A model generated the notes under the pieces. That model saw only the letters and a program-made list of their open reading frames with translations, had not been told where the DNA came from and ran no database searches. A program made the position numbers and the translations under genes. Source: Kitasatospora sp. MMS16-BH015 (GTDB lineage Bacteria; Actinomycetota; Actinomycetes; Streptomycetales; Streptomycetaceae). Taken from it: a stretch of DNA of 64,000 nucleotides. The stretch spans positions 6,463,001 to 6,527,000 of the forward strand of contig NZ_CP025394.1 in the NCBI RefSeq assembly GCF_002943525.1. The letters run 5' to 3'. Of the stretch, positions 22,513 through 31,083 are shown piece after piece; position 1 is the stretch's first letter, and the number at the start of each line of letters is the position of its first letter.

Positions 22513-23922
22513 TCAGCTGCCGGTGACCGTGGTCTCCCAGGTGGCGCGATCGGGGCCGGAGAGGCCGGGCGCGAACTCGGGGTTGGCGCGCAGCCACTGC
22601 TCGACTCGGGTGCGGATGGCGGGAGTTGCCAGGGTCTCGGTGTCGGTGCGGAGCAGGTGGCGGATGTGCAGGCGGGCCCGGCCGACGGCTGGGTCCTCCC
22701 GGCCGCAGGCGCCGAGGGCGGCCTTCAGGAGCGCGTCGCCGGTGAGCGGCGGGAGGGGAGCACCGGTGACGGCGGCCTGGAGGCGGTCCTGGCCCGCGCG
22801 GTCGACGGCGGCCTGGGCCTCGTACCAGGGGCGGAGGTGCTCGACTCGCCAGCGGTGGTAGGCCGTTGGGAGCCCGGGGTGGGTGAGGTCGGCGTGGCAG
22901 GCCAGCCAGTGGGCCGCGCGGAAGGCCAGCGGGATGCCCTGGCCGAGGGTCGGGTTGGTATGGATCGCGCTGTCGCCGAGGCTGACCAGGCCGGTGACCA
23001 CCGGGCCCTGCTCGTCGACCAGGGCCGTCCAACGGTTCTCCAGGCCCGCCATGATGTGCACCGGCGTGACCGGCTGGTGGTCCAGCTCCAGCCAGGCGGC
23101 CGTGCCGGGGAAGAGCCGGGCTGCGGCGTCGAAGACCGCCGGGTCGCGCAGCCGGGCCCGGGTCGGGTCCGCCACGGAGACCGAGAGCGCCACCGCGAAG
23201 TAGCCGTTGTCGCAAGGGAAGACGGCGCAGTTGGCGTAGGCGGTGGCACCGCCCAGGGTGGTCGGCTCGGGCTCGGTGGCCCCGGCCGGGCGGCGGTACC
23301 AGCGGCAGAAGTAGGCGATGCTGGTGCGCTGGCTCTCCTGTACGGGCGGCCGGGCCCCGGCGGCGGCCAGCCAGCGGGCCAGGCCCGAACGGCGGCCCGC
23401 CGCCTCGATCACCAGGTCGGCCGGGAGCCCGCCCTGCTCCGTGCGCACCCCGGTCACCCGGGGCGGCTCCTCGGCCCTGGCCGGCCGAGTGGTGAGCAGG
23501 CCGGTGACGCCGACTCCGTTGCGCAGCTCCACCGTCGGTTCGGCCAGCACGGCCCGGGTGAGGGCGGATTCGAGGACGATCCGGCGGGCCCGGGTGGTGA
23601 CCAACTCCTCGTCGCCGGGCTCCGGCTGCGGCGGTCCGTAGCGGTGGAGCTCGTGCTGCTCGGTCGCGCCGAGGGCGAGCAGTTCGGCGTGGACGTCGGG
23701 GGCCAGGTCGTTCAGCACGGTGCGGACCGGGCCGAGCAGCGAGTGCGGCTGCACCGCCTGCGGGCTGGCCGGGCGGGTCCAGTGGAGGAAGTCGGTGTCC
23801 AAATCGGCTCCGGCGCAGCGGGTTTCGCGCTCCAGGATGGTCACCCGGTGACCCCGTCGGCCGAGGAAGAGCCCTACCGCCAACCCGCCGATCCCGCCGC
23901 CGACCACGGCTGTGTGCACCAT
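22513..23922 (-). CDS. FAD-dependent monooxygenase/dehydrogenase
   Basis: 469 residues. N-terminal Rossmann motif G-G-G-I-G-G-L followed by E-R-E as the ribose-binding acidic strand end, and the second FAD motif G-D-S-A-I-H-T-N-P-T-L-G-Q-G in the C-terminal half, as in geranylgeranyl-reductase-like or class A monooxygenases. ATG 23922 is preferred to the adjoining GTG 23925 for its spacing from GAGGGGG. No redox partner or biosynthetic cluster lies beside it, so the substrate is open. Confidence 0.8.
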   Translation of the reverse strand: MVHTAVVGGGIGGLAVGLFLGRRGHRVTILERETRCAGADLDTDFLHWTRPASPQAVQPHSLLGPVRTVLNDLAPDVHAELLALGATEQHELHRYGPPQPEPGDEELVTTRARRIVLESALTRAVLAEPTVELRNGVGVTGLLTTRPARAEEPPRVTGVRTEQGGLPADLVIEAAGRRSGLARWLAAAGARPPVQESQRTSIAYFCRWYRRPAGATEPEPTTLGGATAYANCAVFPCDNGYFAVALSVSVADPTRARLRDPAVFDAAARLFPGTAAWLELDHQPVTPVHIMAGLENRWTALVDEQGPVVTGLVSLGDSAIHTNPTLGQGIPLAFRAAHWLACHADLTHPGLPTAYHRWRVEHLRPWYEAQAAVDRAGQDRLQAAVTGAPLPPLTGDALLKAALGACGREDPAVGRARLHIRHLLRTDTETLATPAIRTRVEQWLRANPEFAPGLSGPDRATWETTVTGS

Positions 23923-24058
23923 CACGTCCCCCTCGTCCGGTGCCGCCTCACGCTAGCGCATCATGATCCACCGGTGTCGGCCGATCCCGACGGCGTTTCC
24001 GGTGCGGGGGTGTGGGGACCTGTCGTAGGGCAGGAGTTGGCACACGGAAGGATCCGGT

Positions 24059-24895
24059 GTGGACCCGAAGCGGCAAGGCCTGGACGCGATCGCGGACCCC
24101 CGGGCGCGGGCGGCGCTCGCGAGCGTACTGGGCTCCGGGCTGATCGAGGAGGCCATCGCGCGGACGGCACCCTTCGCCCCGGCGCTCGATCAGGCTCGAA
24201 TGCGGACCCACGCGGCGCTGCTCACCGCGGAGTTCGCGAGTGCCGGGGTGGTGGTGCCGGCCGTCACCGTCGAGAACATCATCCTGATGCGGGCGCTGAT
24301 GGTGCCGATCGAGGACCCGGCGCTCGCCCTGGCCCTGGACCGGATCTGGGTGTTCGCGACCAACCTGGACGACGTGTGCAGCCATGACGCCGCCGCGGCC
24401 GAGACCGTCCTGCGGGCGGGCATGCTGCCCGGCGCACGGGACGGTTCGCCGGACACCCGCTACCTCCGGTACGCGTTCGAGGAGATCGCGCCGTTCTGCG
24501 ATCCGACCTTCCTCCCGTCTACCGGACGCAGCTCTACGGCGCGATCACCGGCGTCCTGCTGGAGGCCCAGTACCGTCCCGACACCTCCGACCGGATCGAC
24601 GGCGACTTCGTCCGGATCTTCAACGGGTACTCCCAATTCTGTTTCCTGAGCCTCCAGTTCGCCGACCCCTGTCTCGCCGCGCGCCGTCACTGGGGGTTCT
24701 GGGCGGCGGCACTGAGCTCCTGCGTCGACTGCCTCAACGAGGTCAACGACGTACTGTCCTGCTACAGGGAGGCGGTGCACGGCCGGGACTTCCTGCGCAC
24801 CGGAGGAGCGCGTCCAGCGGCACGTCGCGCCCCCGGAGCACGGGACGGCCGGGGGCGACGCCCGGTACCGGCACGCCGGCCGGCGCACCCGCTGA
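24059..24895 (+). pseudogene. Terpene-cyclase-like gene, frameshifted and 3'-degraded
   Basis: The GTG follows GGAAGG. The first frame holds a helical N-half with L-D-D-V-C-S-H-D, resembling the Asp-rich metal motif, to F-L-P. The homologous text then resumes in another frame (V-Y-R-T-Q-L-Y-G) and includes N-D-V-L-S-C-Y-R-E, an exact NSE-type triad (N-D-x-x-S-x-x-x-E). One base missing at the CCC of 24514-24516 explains the shift. After H-G-R-D-F-L the sequence becomes low-complexity; a third frame ending at 24895 looks more protein-like, so a second lesion is likely. Without repair the product stops before the NSE motif. Confidence 0.6.
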
Positions 24896-24908
24896 GCGCT
24901 CGGGCCGG

Positions 24909-26012
24909 TCAGACCGGCTCGGGGGCCGGCGCCGACTCCCAGGCCAGCTGGGCCGCTTGGAGGGCCGGGGCCGGGTCGGCGTCGGTCGCGGTGGCCAGGG
25001 CGGTGAGCACCGAGAGCACGGTGGGGAGGGTGGCGGCGGAGCCGTAGTGGTTGACCCGGAGCATCTCGGCGGCCAGCGCGCCGCCGCCGGCCTGTACGGG
25101 CAGGGCGCGGTCCAGGCGGGCGGCGAGCTCGTCGGCGCGGAGGCTGTCGGCGGTGCGCAGCGTGGTGGCCACCGGGGCGGCGGCGCGCTGGTCCGGGACG
25201 AAGGGGGAGAGGCCGGGAAGGGCCAGTGCGCCGGCCCGGGTCGCGGCGGCGGCCGCGCGGTGGCGGGCGATCACGGCGGGCAGGCCCTCGGCAGCGATCC
25301 GGTCCAGGCAGGCGCCGAGCGCGAGCATCTCCAACTGAGCGGGGGCGTGCGGGAGTACGGTGCGGCCGGCGTCCGTCCAACGCTCCTTCCAGTCGAGCAG
25401 CGAGAGGTAGGAGCGGCGCGGCGCGGCCGGGTTGGCGGTGATCCTGGCCCAGGCGCGGGGCGAGACCGCGACGGCCGAGACCCCGGCCGGCCCGCCCATC
25501 GCCTTCTGCCCGCCGATCACGCACAGGTCCACGCCCCACTCGTCGGTGCGCAGCGGTTCGGCGGCCACCGAGGCCACCGCGTCCAGCATCAGCAGCGCGC
25601 CGCTCTCCCGGACCACCGCGCCGATCTCGGCCACCGGGTTGGTGTTGCCGGTGGCGGCCTCGGCGTGCACCAGGGAGACGAACTCGGTCTCGGGGTGGGC
25701 GCGCAGGGCTTCGGCGACCTGCTCGGCGGAGACCGCCGCGTGGTACGGCACGGCCAGGTCGACCACCTTGGCGCCGCAGTCGCGCAGCCAGTGGCCGAAG
25801 GTCTGCCCGTACGGGCCGGTCACGATGTTGAGCGCGGTGCTGCCGGGGTGCACCGCGCTGCGGATCGCGGCCTCCAGCGGCAGTAGCGCCTCGCCCTGCT
25901 GGATGATCACGTCGGATTCGGTGCGCAGCAGCGCCGCCACCTGGTCCTCGATCGCGGCGAACTGCCCGGCGCCGAGCGGCGGCAGGTCGAGGAGGTCGGG
26001 CGAGGGATTCAT
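24909..26012 (-). CDS. Class V PLP-dependent aminotransferase (alanine-glyoxylate type)
   Basis: 367 residues, fold type I class V: V-T-G-P-Y-G-Q-T phosphate-binding region, H-A-E-A-A-T-G-N...L-M-L-D-A-V-A-S with the cofactor aspartate, and G-G-Q-K-A-M-G-G-P with the Schiff-base lysine, close to alanine/serine-glyoxylate and 2-aminoethylphosphonate-pyruvate aminotransferases. AAAGG precedes the ATG. It is 10 kb from the phosphonate genes with no matching operator, so a role there is only a possibility. Confidence 0.8.
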   Translation of the reverse strand: MNPSPDLLDLPPLGAGQFAAIEDQVAALLRTESDVIIQQGEALLPLEAAIRSAVHPGSTALNIVTGPYGQTFGHWLRDCGAKVVDLAVPYHAAVSAEQVAEALRAHPETEFVSLVHAEAATGNTNPVAEIGAVVRESGALLMLDAVASVAAEPLRTDEWGVDLCVIGGQKAMGGPAGVSAVAVSPRAWARITANPAAPRRSYLSLLDWKERWTDAGRTVLPHAPAQLEMLALGACLDRIAAEGLPAVIARHRAAAAATRAGALALPGLSPFVPDQRAAAPVATTLRTADSLRADELAARLDRALPVQAGGGALAAEMLRVNHYGSAATLPTVLSVLTALATATDADPAPALQAAQLAWESAPAPEPV

Positions 26013-26082
26013 CGGGCGGGCCTTTCGGTACGTAACGGACACCGGCGGCCAGTCTGCCGCATCCGGCCGCCCCGACCGGCCC

Positions 26083-26148
26083 CACGCGTTCGGCCGACCG
26101 GTCCCGTGCGTTCGGCCGACCGGATGCGTGCGCTCGGCCGAACGCGCG
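26083..26148 (+). repeat. 22-bp tandem repeat, three units
   Basis: Units at 26083, 26105 and 26127 share the core GCGTTCGGCCGACCGG (the third is more diverged). The array lies in the 239-base gap between the divergent aminotransferase and amidohydrolase genes; I see no other clear element there apart from a TAGAGT box before the latter. Confidence 0.8.
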
Positions 26149-26251
26149 AGTCCGAACGCGTACGGGCCTCCGGCCGACGGATCTCGGGCGCTCGATCGGG
26201 CAACCGCCCGGGCTCCACCGCAGCTGCCAGGGGCTCGGTAGAGTGCGGGCC

Positions 26252-27343
26252 ATGAGCGATGCTGCGGTGCTGCACATCAAGGGCCGGGTGCTGGTCGGGC
26301 CGGAGGACGTCCGGGACGAGCTGTGGGTGGTCGGCGGCCGGGTCACCTTCGAGCGGCCGGTCGGCCCGGCGGACGTGCGGACGGTCACCGGTTGGGTGCT
26401 GCCCGGTCTGGTGGACGCGCACTGCCACGTCGGGCTGGACGAGCACGGCGCGGTGGACGAGGCGACCAGCGAGAAGCAGGCGCTCACCGACCGCGCGGCG
26501 GGCACCCTGCTGATCCGCGACGCCGGTTCGGCGGCGGACACCCGATGGGTGGACGACCGGGAGGACCTGCCGAAGATCATCCGGGCCGGGCGGCACATCG
26601 CCCGCACTCGCCGCTACATCCGCAACTACGCTCACGAGATCGAGCCCGGCGACCTCGCCGCCTATGTCCGCCAGGAGGCCCGGCGCGGTGACGGCTGGGT
26701 CAAGCTGGTCGGCGACTGGATCGACCGCGAGCGCGGCGATCTCGCGGCCTGTTGGCCGGGCGAGGCCCTGCGGGAGGCGATCGCGGCGGCGCACGAGGAG
26801 GGCGCGCGGGTCACGGCGCACTGTTTCGCCGCCGAATCCCTGCCGGACCTGCTGGCGGCCGGCATCGACTGCGTCGAGCACGCGACCGGCCTGACCGAGG
26901 AGTTGATCCCGCAGTTCGCCGCCCGCGGGGTGGCGATCGTGCCGACGCTGGTCAACATAGCGACTTTTCCCTCGCTCGCGGACGGCGGCGAAGCGAAGTT
27001 CCCGGCCTGGTCGGCCCACATGCGACGGCTGCACGAGAAGCGCTACGACACCGTGGGCGCAGCCCACGACGCGGGCATCCCGATCTACGTCGGCACGGAC
27101 GCGGGCGGCGCGCTGGCCCACGGCCTGGTCGCGGACGAGGTGGCCGAACTGGTCAAGGCCGGTCTCTCGCCTGCCGAGGCGCTGTCGGCCGCCAGCTGGG
27201 GCGCCCGCGCCTGGCTCGGCCGGGACGGCCTGACGGAGGGCGCCGCCGCCGACCTGGTGGTCTACGCGGAGGACCCCCGGGCGGACGTACGAGTGCTGGC
27301 CGACCCGCAGACGATCGTGCTGCGCGGGCGGATCGTCCGGTAG
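26252..27343 (+). CDS. Amidohydrolase-superfamily metal-dependent hydrolase
   Basis: 363 residues: beta-sandwich start, then G-L-V-D-A-H-C-H metal motif, V-K-L-V-G-D lysine, T-A-H and E-H-A-T-G histidines, and G-T-D-A-G aspartate, the full set of an imidazolonepropionase/prolidase-like amidohydrolase. The C-terminal A-D-L-V-V-Y-A-E-D-P is the usual return to the sandwich. A TAGAGT box eight bases before the ATG suggests leaderless transcription. The substrate is unknown. Confidence 0.85.
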   Translation: MSDAAVLHIKGRVLVGPEDVRDELWVVGGRVTFERPVGPADVRTVTGWVLPGLVDAHCHVGLDEHGAVDEATSEKQALTDRAAGTLLIRDAGSAADTRWVDDREDLPKIIRAGRHIARTRRYIRNYAHEIEPGDLAAYVRQEARRGDGWVKLVGDWIDRERGDLAACWPGEALREAIAAAHEEGARVTAHCFAAESLPDLLAAGIDCVEHATGLTEELIPQFAARGVAIVPTLVNIATFPSLADGGEAKFPAWSAHMRRLHEKRYDTVGAAHDAGIPIYVGTDAGGALAHGLVADEVAELVKAGLSPAEALSAASWGARAWLGRDGLTEGAAADLVVYAEDPRADVRVLADPQTIVLRGRIVR

Positions 27344-27361
27344 CGCCTGGCCGGCGGGCCC

Positions 27362-27412
27362 GGTGACCCGGCGGGCGCGGTGACCCGGCGGGCGCGGTGA
27401 CCCGGCGGGCCC
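27362..27412 (+). repeat. 17-bp tandem repeat, three units
   Basis: Units GGTGACCCGGCGGGCGC start at 27362 and 27379, with a one-base variant at 27396. It lies just after the amidohydrolase stop; the rest of the 266-base gap to ung is GC-rich with no recognised gene. Confidence 0.85.
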
Positions 27413-27609
27413 GGCGAGCTGTGCGGCGGTCGGCCATGTGGGTCGGCCGCTCGGGCTGCGGGGTCGGGCAGGTGGCGCGCTGCGGGGTCGGTGGTGCGCC
27501 TGCGGAGCGGCCGGGCGCTCGGAGCAGTCCGTGCGCCCTCGAAGCGGGTGATCGCGACTGCTTCGGAGACCGGCCGCGGGGCGTGGCGCTAGGCCGATAG
27601 GGTGGTGGC

Positions 27610-28287
27610 ATGGCACCGCGTCCGCTGCATGAGATCGTCGAGCCCGGTTGGGCTGCCGCCCTGGAGCCCGTCGCCGGGAAGGTCGCCGCGATGGGGGACT
27701 TCCTGCGCGGCGAACTCGCGGCCGGGCGCACCTACTTGCCCTCCGGGCCGAACGTGCTGCGCGCCTTCCAGCAGCCGTTCCAGGACGTGCGGGTGCTCAT
27801 CGTCGGCCAGGACCCGTACCCGACGCCGGGTCACGCCGTCGGCCTCAGCTTCTCGGTGGCGCCGCACGTGCGGCCGATCCCCGGCAGCCTGATCAACATC
27901 TTCCAGGAGTACGGCCAGGACCTCGGCTACCCGCCGCCGAGCAACGGCGACCTGACCCCCTGGACCAACCAGGGCGTCCTCCTGCTCAACCGTGCCCTCA
28001 CCACCGCCCCCGGCAAGCCGGCCGCGCACCGGGGCAAGGGTTGGGAGGAGGTCACCGAGCAGGCCATCCGCGCCCTGATCACCCGGGGCGGCCCGTTGGT
28101 CGCGATCCTCTGGGGCCGCGACGCCCGCAACCTCCGCCCGCTGCTCGGCCCCTGCCCCAGCATCGAGTCGGCCCACCCCAGCCCGATGTCCGCCGACCGT
28201 GGCTTCTTCGGTTCCCGCCCGTTCTCCCGGGCCAACGAGCTGCTGGTCCGTCAGGGCGCCCAGCCGGTCGACTGGCGACTTCCGTAA
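27610..28287 (+). CDS. ung: Uracil-DNA glycosylase, family 1
   Basis: 225 residues, the normal Ung length. G-Q-D68-P-Y-P-T-P-G-H at 66-75 is the water-activating loop with the catalytic aspartate, L-L-L-N-R-A-L-T-T is the uracil-pocket strand, and H189-P-S-P...F-F-G-S is the DNA-intercalating loop. It removes uracil from DNA in base-excision repair. Start context includes a TAGGGT box before the ATG. The stop codon sits inside the palindrome GTAAGCACTTAC (28284-28295), of unknown meaning. Confidence 0.95.
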   Translation: MAPRPLHEIVEPGWAAALEPVAGKVAAMGDFLRGELAAGRTYLPSGPNVLRAFQQPFQDVRVLIVGQDPYPTPGHAVGLSFSVAPHVRPIPGSLINIFQEYGQDLGYPPPSNGDLTPWTNQGVLLLNRALTTAPGKPAAHRGKGWEEVTEQAIRALITRGGPLVAILWGRDARNLRPLLGPCPSIESAHPSPMSADRGFFGSRPFSRANELLVRQGAQPVDWRLP

Positions 28288-28394
28288 GCACTTACAGGAC
28301 CGCTGTCACATCCGGGGCCCGGACATCGCTCCGGACTTCGGCCCGGTGGGAATGCCCGGGCCGACCTGTTCGGGCGCCCTGACCCGTCCGATGG

Positions 28395-28802
28395 TCAGCG
28401 ACCCCGGACCCAGCCGATCGCCCGCGTCGAGCTGAAGCCCCCGATGACCGCTGCCGCGACGACCATGCCGAGCAGCCCTTGCGTAGCCCCGCCGAGCAGC
28501 GTGAGGACCACGCCGCTCAGGATGCTCAACAGCTCCAGCCCGATCACGGTGCGCCGTGCCCAGTCCCGCCGAGCCGCCGTTCCCAGTGCGCCGGCCGCCA
28601 GAAGCACCGCGGCCACCAGCGTCGCCCACGCGGCGACGAGGAGCAGTGCTCTGTCGTCCGTGTAGCCGTGATCGCTGTCGGACCGGTTCATGCCGAACAT
28701 GACGATGGCGACCACGAGGTTGACGGCCGCTTGGAGCCAGACCGCCACCAGCGCGCCTTTGAGCCCACCCGGCATCCGGACGCTCGGAGGCGACTGCACC
28801 AT
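28395..28802 (-). CDS. Small four-TM membrane protein, unknown function
   Basis: 135 residues with about four hydrophobic spans and a short acidic loop (D-S-D-H-G-Y-T-D-D) after the first. GGTGGAGAAG just before ATG 28802 decides the start. I recognise no family; it resembles many small actinobacterial membrane proteins. It is divergent from the HTH-transmembrane gene, with a 244-base gap in which I see no strong element. Confidence 0.65.
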   Translation of the reverse strand: MVQSPPSVRMPGGLKGALVAVWLQAAVNLVVAIVMFGMNRSDSDHGYTDDRALLLVAAWATLVAAVLLAAGALGTAARRDWARRTVIGLELLSILSGVVLTLLGGATQGLLGMVVAAAVIGGFSSTRAIGWVRGR

Positions 28803-29046
28803 CTTCTCCACCCCCACTTGGCCCCCCGCCCCGTTGCGAGCTGGAGCAGGGTGGTGAGTTGGCCCCTGCATCGAGCGGGGCGTCAGCTCAGATTAATGCA
28901 CGGGCATCAGCAATGCACAGTAGCTGTGATGGATCGTCAGTTCCTTCTCCCTTCGGCCGATCTCCGAAACCGGCCCGCAGGTCTGCCCTGAATCTCCACG
29001 GAGAGGCCCGTGGCCGGATCCGTTCGTGGACGCTACGTTCGTGCCC

Positions 29047-30351
29047 ATGTCATTATCGGCAGCAGATCCGACAGCAGATCCGACAGCAGGTCCAACGGCA
29101 GGTCCAACGGCAGAACCGTCAGCCGACCCGGCGTCGGCGTCGACCCCGCAGGGCTTCGTCCGCAGGTTGCGCGAGCTCAAGGTTCGCTCCGGCGAACCCT
29201 CGCTGCGTGAACTGGCCCGCCGCACCGGCCTCCCGCGCAGTACCCTGGCCGACACCTTCGACCCCCGCCGGACCCGCCTGCCTCCACTGGACCGGGTCCT
29301 CACGATCGTCTCCGCCCTCGGCCGCCCACCCGAGGAGGCGGACATCTGGGCGGCGGCCTGGCGCACCCTCCGCTGTCGTCTCGCGAACCAGGCGCTCCCG
29401 GCACTTCCCGAGAGCCCGAGCCCCGCGAGTCCCGCAGACCCCACCGCCTCGACCGGACCGACCGCCGAACTCCCCCTCCCCGCACCGGTGATGAGCTCAC
29501 CACCCGCCATCCGGCCGGAACTCCCCACGCCTGCAGGGGAATCCATCGGTCAGACGGTGCCCGCAGCCGCCGTCGGGCAGCGGCCGCGCCTGCTCACCCT
29601 CACCGTGGCCCTGCCCCTCACGGTGTTGCTCGCGGTGACCTGTGCCCTGGCCTTCAGCATCGCCCGGGCGCCCCGCCCGCCCGCAGCAACCGCCGCCGGA
29701 GCGGTTGCTGCCGGAGCGGCGGGCCCGGCGGCGCCGCCGTCGGTGTGGCGCGGCCGGGTCGCCGAGGAGGCGAGGATCGGCGACAGCACCACCGACACCG
29801 TGCCCGTCACCAGGACGGTGCGCCCGGGCGACACATTGGTGCTCTCGCTCATGCTGACCAGCACCACACCCGGACCGATCACCGTCACCGACAGTCGGGG
29901 CGACCGGTACCGGCTGCTCGGCGACGTCACCGACGACCGCCGGCACCGCACGGTGGTCGCCGCCGGCTTCGCGGTGCCCTTGCTCGCGGCCGGAGACACC
30001 CTCACCGTGACCCATCCGGCCGCGAGCAAGCACCACCTGGCCGTGGACGAGTTCGCCGGTCTGATCACGGCCGGCCCATCGGCCACCGGCCACGGCCCGG
30101 CAGCGGGTGCGGTGTTCAAGGTCGGGGCGGTGCCGCCCGCAGGGGTCGGCGGGGGACTCCTGCTGGCGGCGGTCGGGACCAACTCCGGTTCGGCGCCCCA
30201 ATTCGCCCCCGGTTGGACGGAGTTGCCGGTGCTCGCGCTCTCCTCCTACCGGCTCAGCGTCGCCTTCCGGGTGACGCCGGACTCGGCGGCCTACGGGGTG
30301 TCCGGCACCACCGACGCACAGTGGGGCGCGGTCCTGGTGCCCTTCGGCTGA
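29047..30351 (+). CDS. Membrane-anchored helix-turn-helix protein with extracytoplasmic beta domain
   Basis: 434 residues. 1-33: low-complexity D-P-T-A repeats; 35-105: XRE-like helix-turn-helix (S-L-R-E-L-A-R-R-T-G-L-P-R-S-T-L-A); 110-180: Pro/Ala-rich linker; 182-206: one transmembrane helix; 230-434: predicted outer beta domain with R-T-V-R-P-G-D-T-L-V-L-S. The topology is that of a one-component membrane regulator sensing outside and binding DNA inside. An alternative GTG start is at 29026. No ribosome site is seen, and a TACGTT box nearby may make it leaderless. Confidence 0.7.
   Translation: MSLSAADPTADPTAGPTAGPTAEPSADPASASTPQGFVRRLRELKVRSGEPSLRELARRTGLPRSTLADTFDPRRTRLPPLDRVLTIVSALGRPPEEADIWAAAWRTLRCRLANQALPALPESPSPASPADPTASTGPTAELPLPAPVMSSPPAIRPELPTPAGESIGQTVPAAAVGQRPRLLTLTVALPLTVLLAVTCALAFSIARAPRPPAATAAGAVAAGAAGPAAPPSVWRGRVAEEARIGDSTTDTVPVTRTVRPGDTLVLSLMLTSTTPGPITVTDSRGDRYRLLGDVTDDRRHRTVVAAGFAVPLLAAGDTLTVTHPAASKHHLAVDEFAGLITAGPSATGHGPAAGAVFKVGAVPPAGVGGGLLLAAVGTNSGSAPQFAPGWTELPVLALSSYRLSVAFRVTPDSAAYGVSGTTDAQWGAVLVPFG
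29065..29124 (+). repeat. 12-bp tandem repeat inside the HTH gene start
   Basis: Five units from 29065 (GATCCGACAGCA twice, GGTCCAACGGCA twice, one diverged) encode the D/G-P-T-A repeats at the N-terminus. Confidence 0.9.
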
Positions 30352-30394
30352 TCCCGGTGCCGCTCGGTCGAGCGGGGGCGCCGCAGGCCGGCGG

Positions 30395-30464
30395 GCTGCC
30401 CACGGCTGCCCGCGGCTGTCCGGGATCGTCCGAGCACGTCCGAGCCTGTCCGGGGTTGCTCCGG
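30395..30464 (+). repeat. Degenerate 10-bp tandem array
   Basis: Seven 10-mers of the type GCTGCCCGCG drifting to GCTGTCCGGG lie in the gap before the small secreted-protein gene. Period 10 is close to one DNA turn. No other element is clear in this 207-base gap. Confidence 0.6.
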
Positions 30465-30558
30465 ACGCGTTGTGAGGGCTCGGGGCGGCGGGTCAGAGTC
30501 TGGCTCGCCGCCCCGACGACCCGTCCCGGCGGCACCCCTCGTCACAGGAGGAACAGCC

Positions 30559-30918
30559 ATGCGTCTCACGAAGAACATGCGCCGCGTCGCCGCTGTGGCC
30601 TTCGCCGCCGCCGCGCTCGTCGGTGCCGCCGCCACTTCGGCCAGCGCGACCGAGGGCACCTGGACGATCTCCTCGGGCAGCAGCTGCGTGGCCCTGGAGA
30701 AGATCCAGCTCCAGGGCGGCCACGACTACATCGCCGTCGACCCGATCGCCAACGCCGGTGGCTGTTCCTTCGGCGTCTGGAACGTGAACGCCGGCAGCTG
30801 GGCGTACGGCCCGACCAGCAGTGGCGCCCAGTCGCCGTGGATCTACGACGGCCCGGGCCAGCTGCTCCAGGCCTGCGTCTTCGGCCCCAACGGCGGTTCC
30901 TGCGGCCCGGCCAACTGA
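30559..30918 (+). CDS. Small secreted protein, unknown function
   Basis: 119 residues. Clear Sec signal (M-R-L-T-K-N-M-R-R, Ala-rich core, likely cut after S-A-S-A), then a mature part of about 88 residues with three cysteines and aromatic/glycine-rich beta pattern (G-G-C-S-F-G-V-W-N-V, S-P-W-I-Y-D-G-P-G). AGGAGGA stands seven bases before the ATG. I do not recognise a domain; it looks like a small extracellular beta protein. Confidence 0.7.
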   Translation: MRLTKNMRRVAAVAFAAAALVGAAATSASATEGTWTISSGSSCVALEKIQLQGGHDYIAVDPIANAGGCSFGVWNVNAGSWAYGPTSSGAQSPWIYDGPGQLLQACVFGPNGGSCGPAN

Positions 30919-30993
30919 CATCCAGCTCTGACGCACCACGAGCGGTCCGCGGTGGCACTCTCGCACAGTGAGCGTGCCACTGCGGACGGTTGG

Positions 30994-31031
30994 TTCACAT
31001 GGGCGTTACATCGGAGGAACAACCGGGAAAC
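30994..31031 (+). promoter_or_regulatory. GlnR-box array before glnII
   Basis: Half-sites lie every 11 bases: TTCAC (30994), GTTAC (31005), GGAAC (31016) and GAAAC (31027), each separated by six bases. The GTTAC-n6-GGAAC pair fits the GlnR consensus gTnAC-n6-GaAAc. Overlapping GTTCACATGG and CGTTACATCGG 11-mers could also be read as a PHO box; PhoP-GlnR cross-talk at glnII is established in S. coelicolor. Confidence 0.75.
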
Positions 31032-31083
31032 GGCGGCTTGCGACGCTACGCGGGCACCCACCACTCAAGTTGCGAGGTAAGCC

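Noticed and set aside
24909..26012. Aminotransferase as PhnW of the phosphonate set
   Set aside because: Distant, without the operator motif, and class V members have many substrates; kept as a general annotation.
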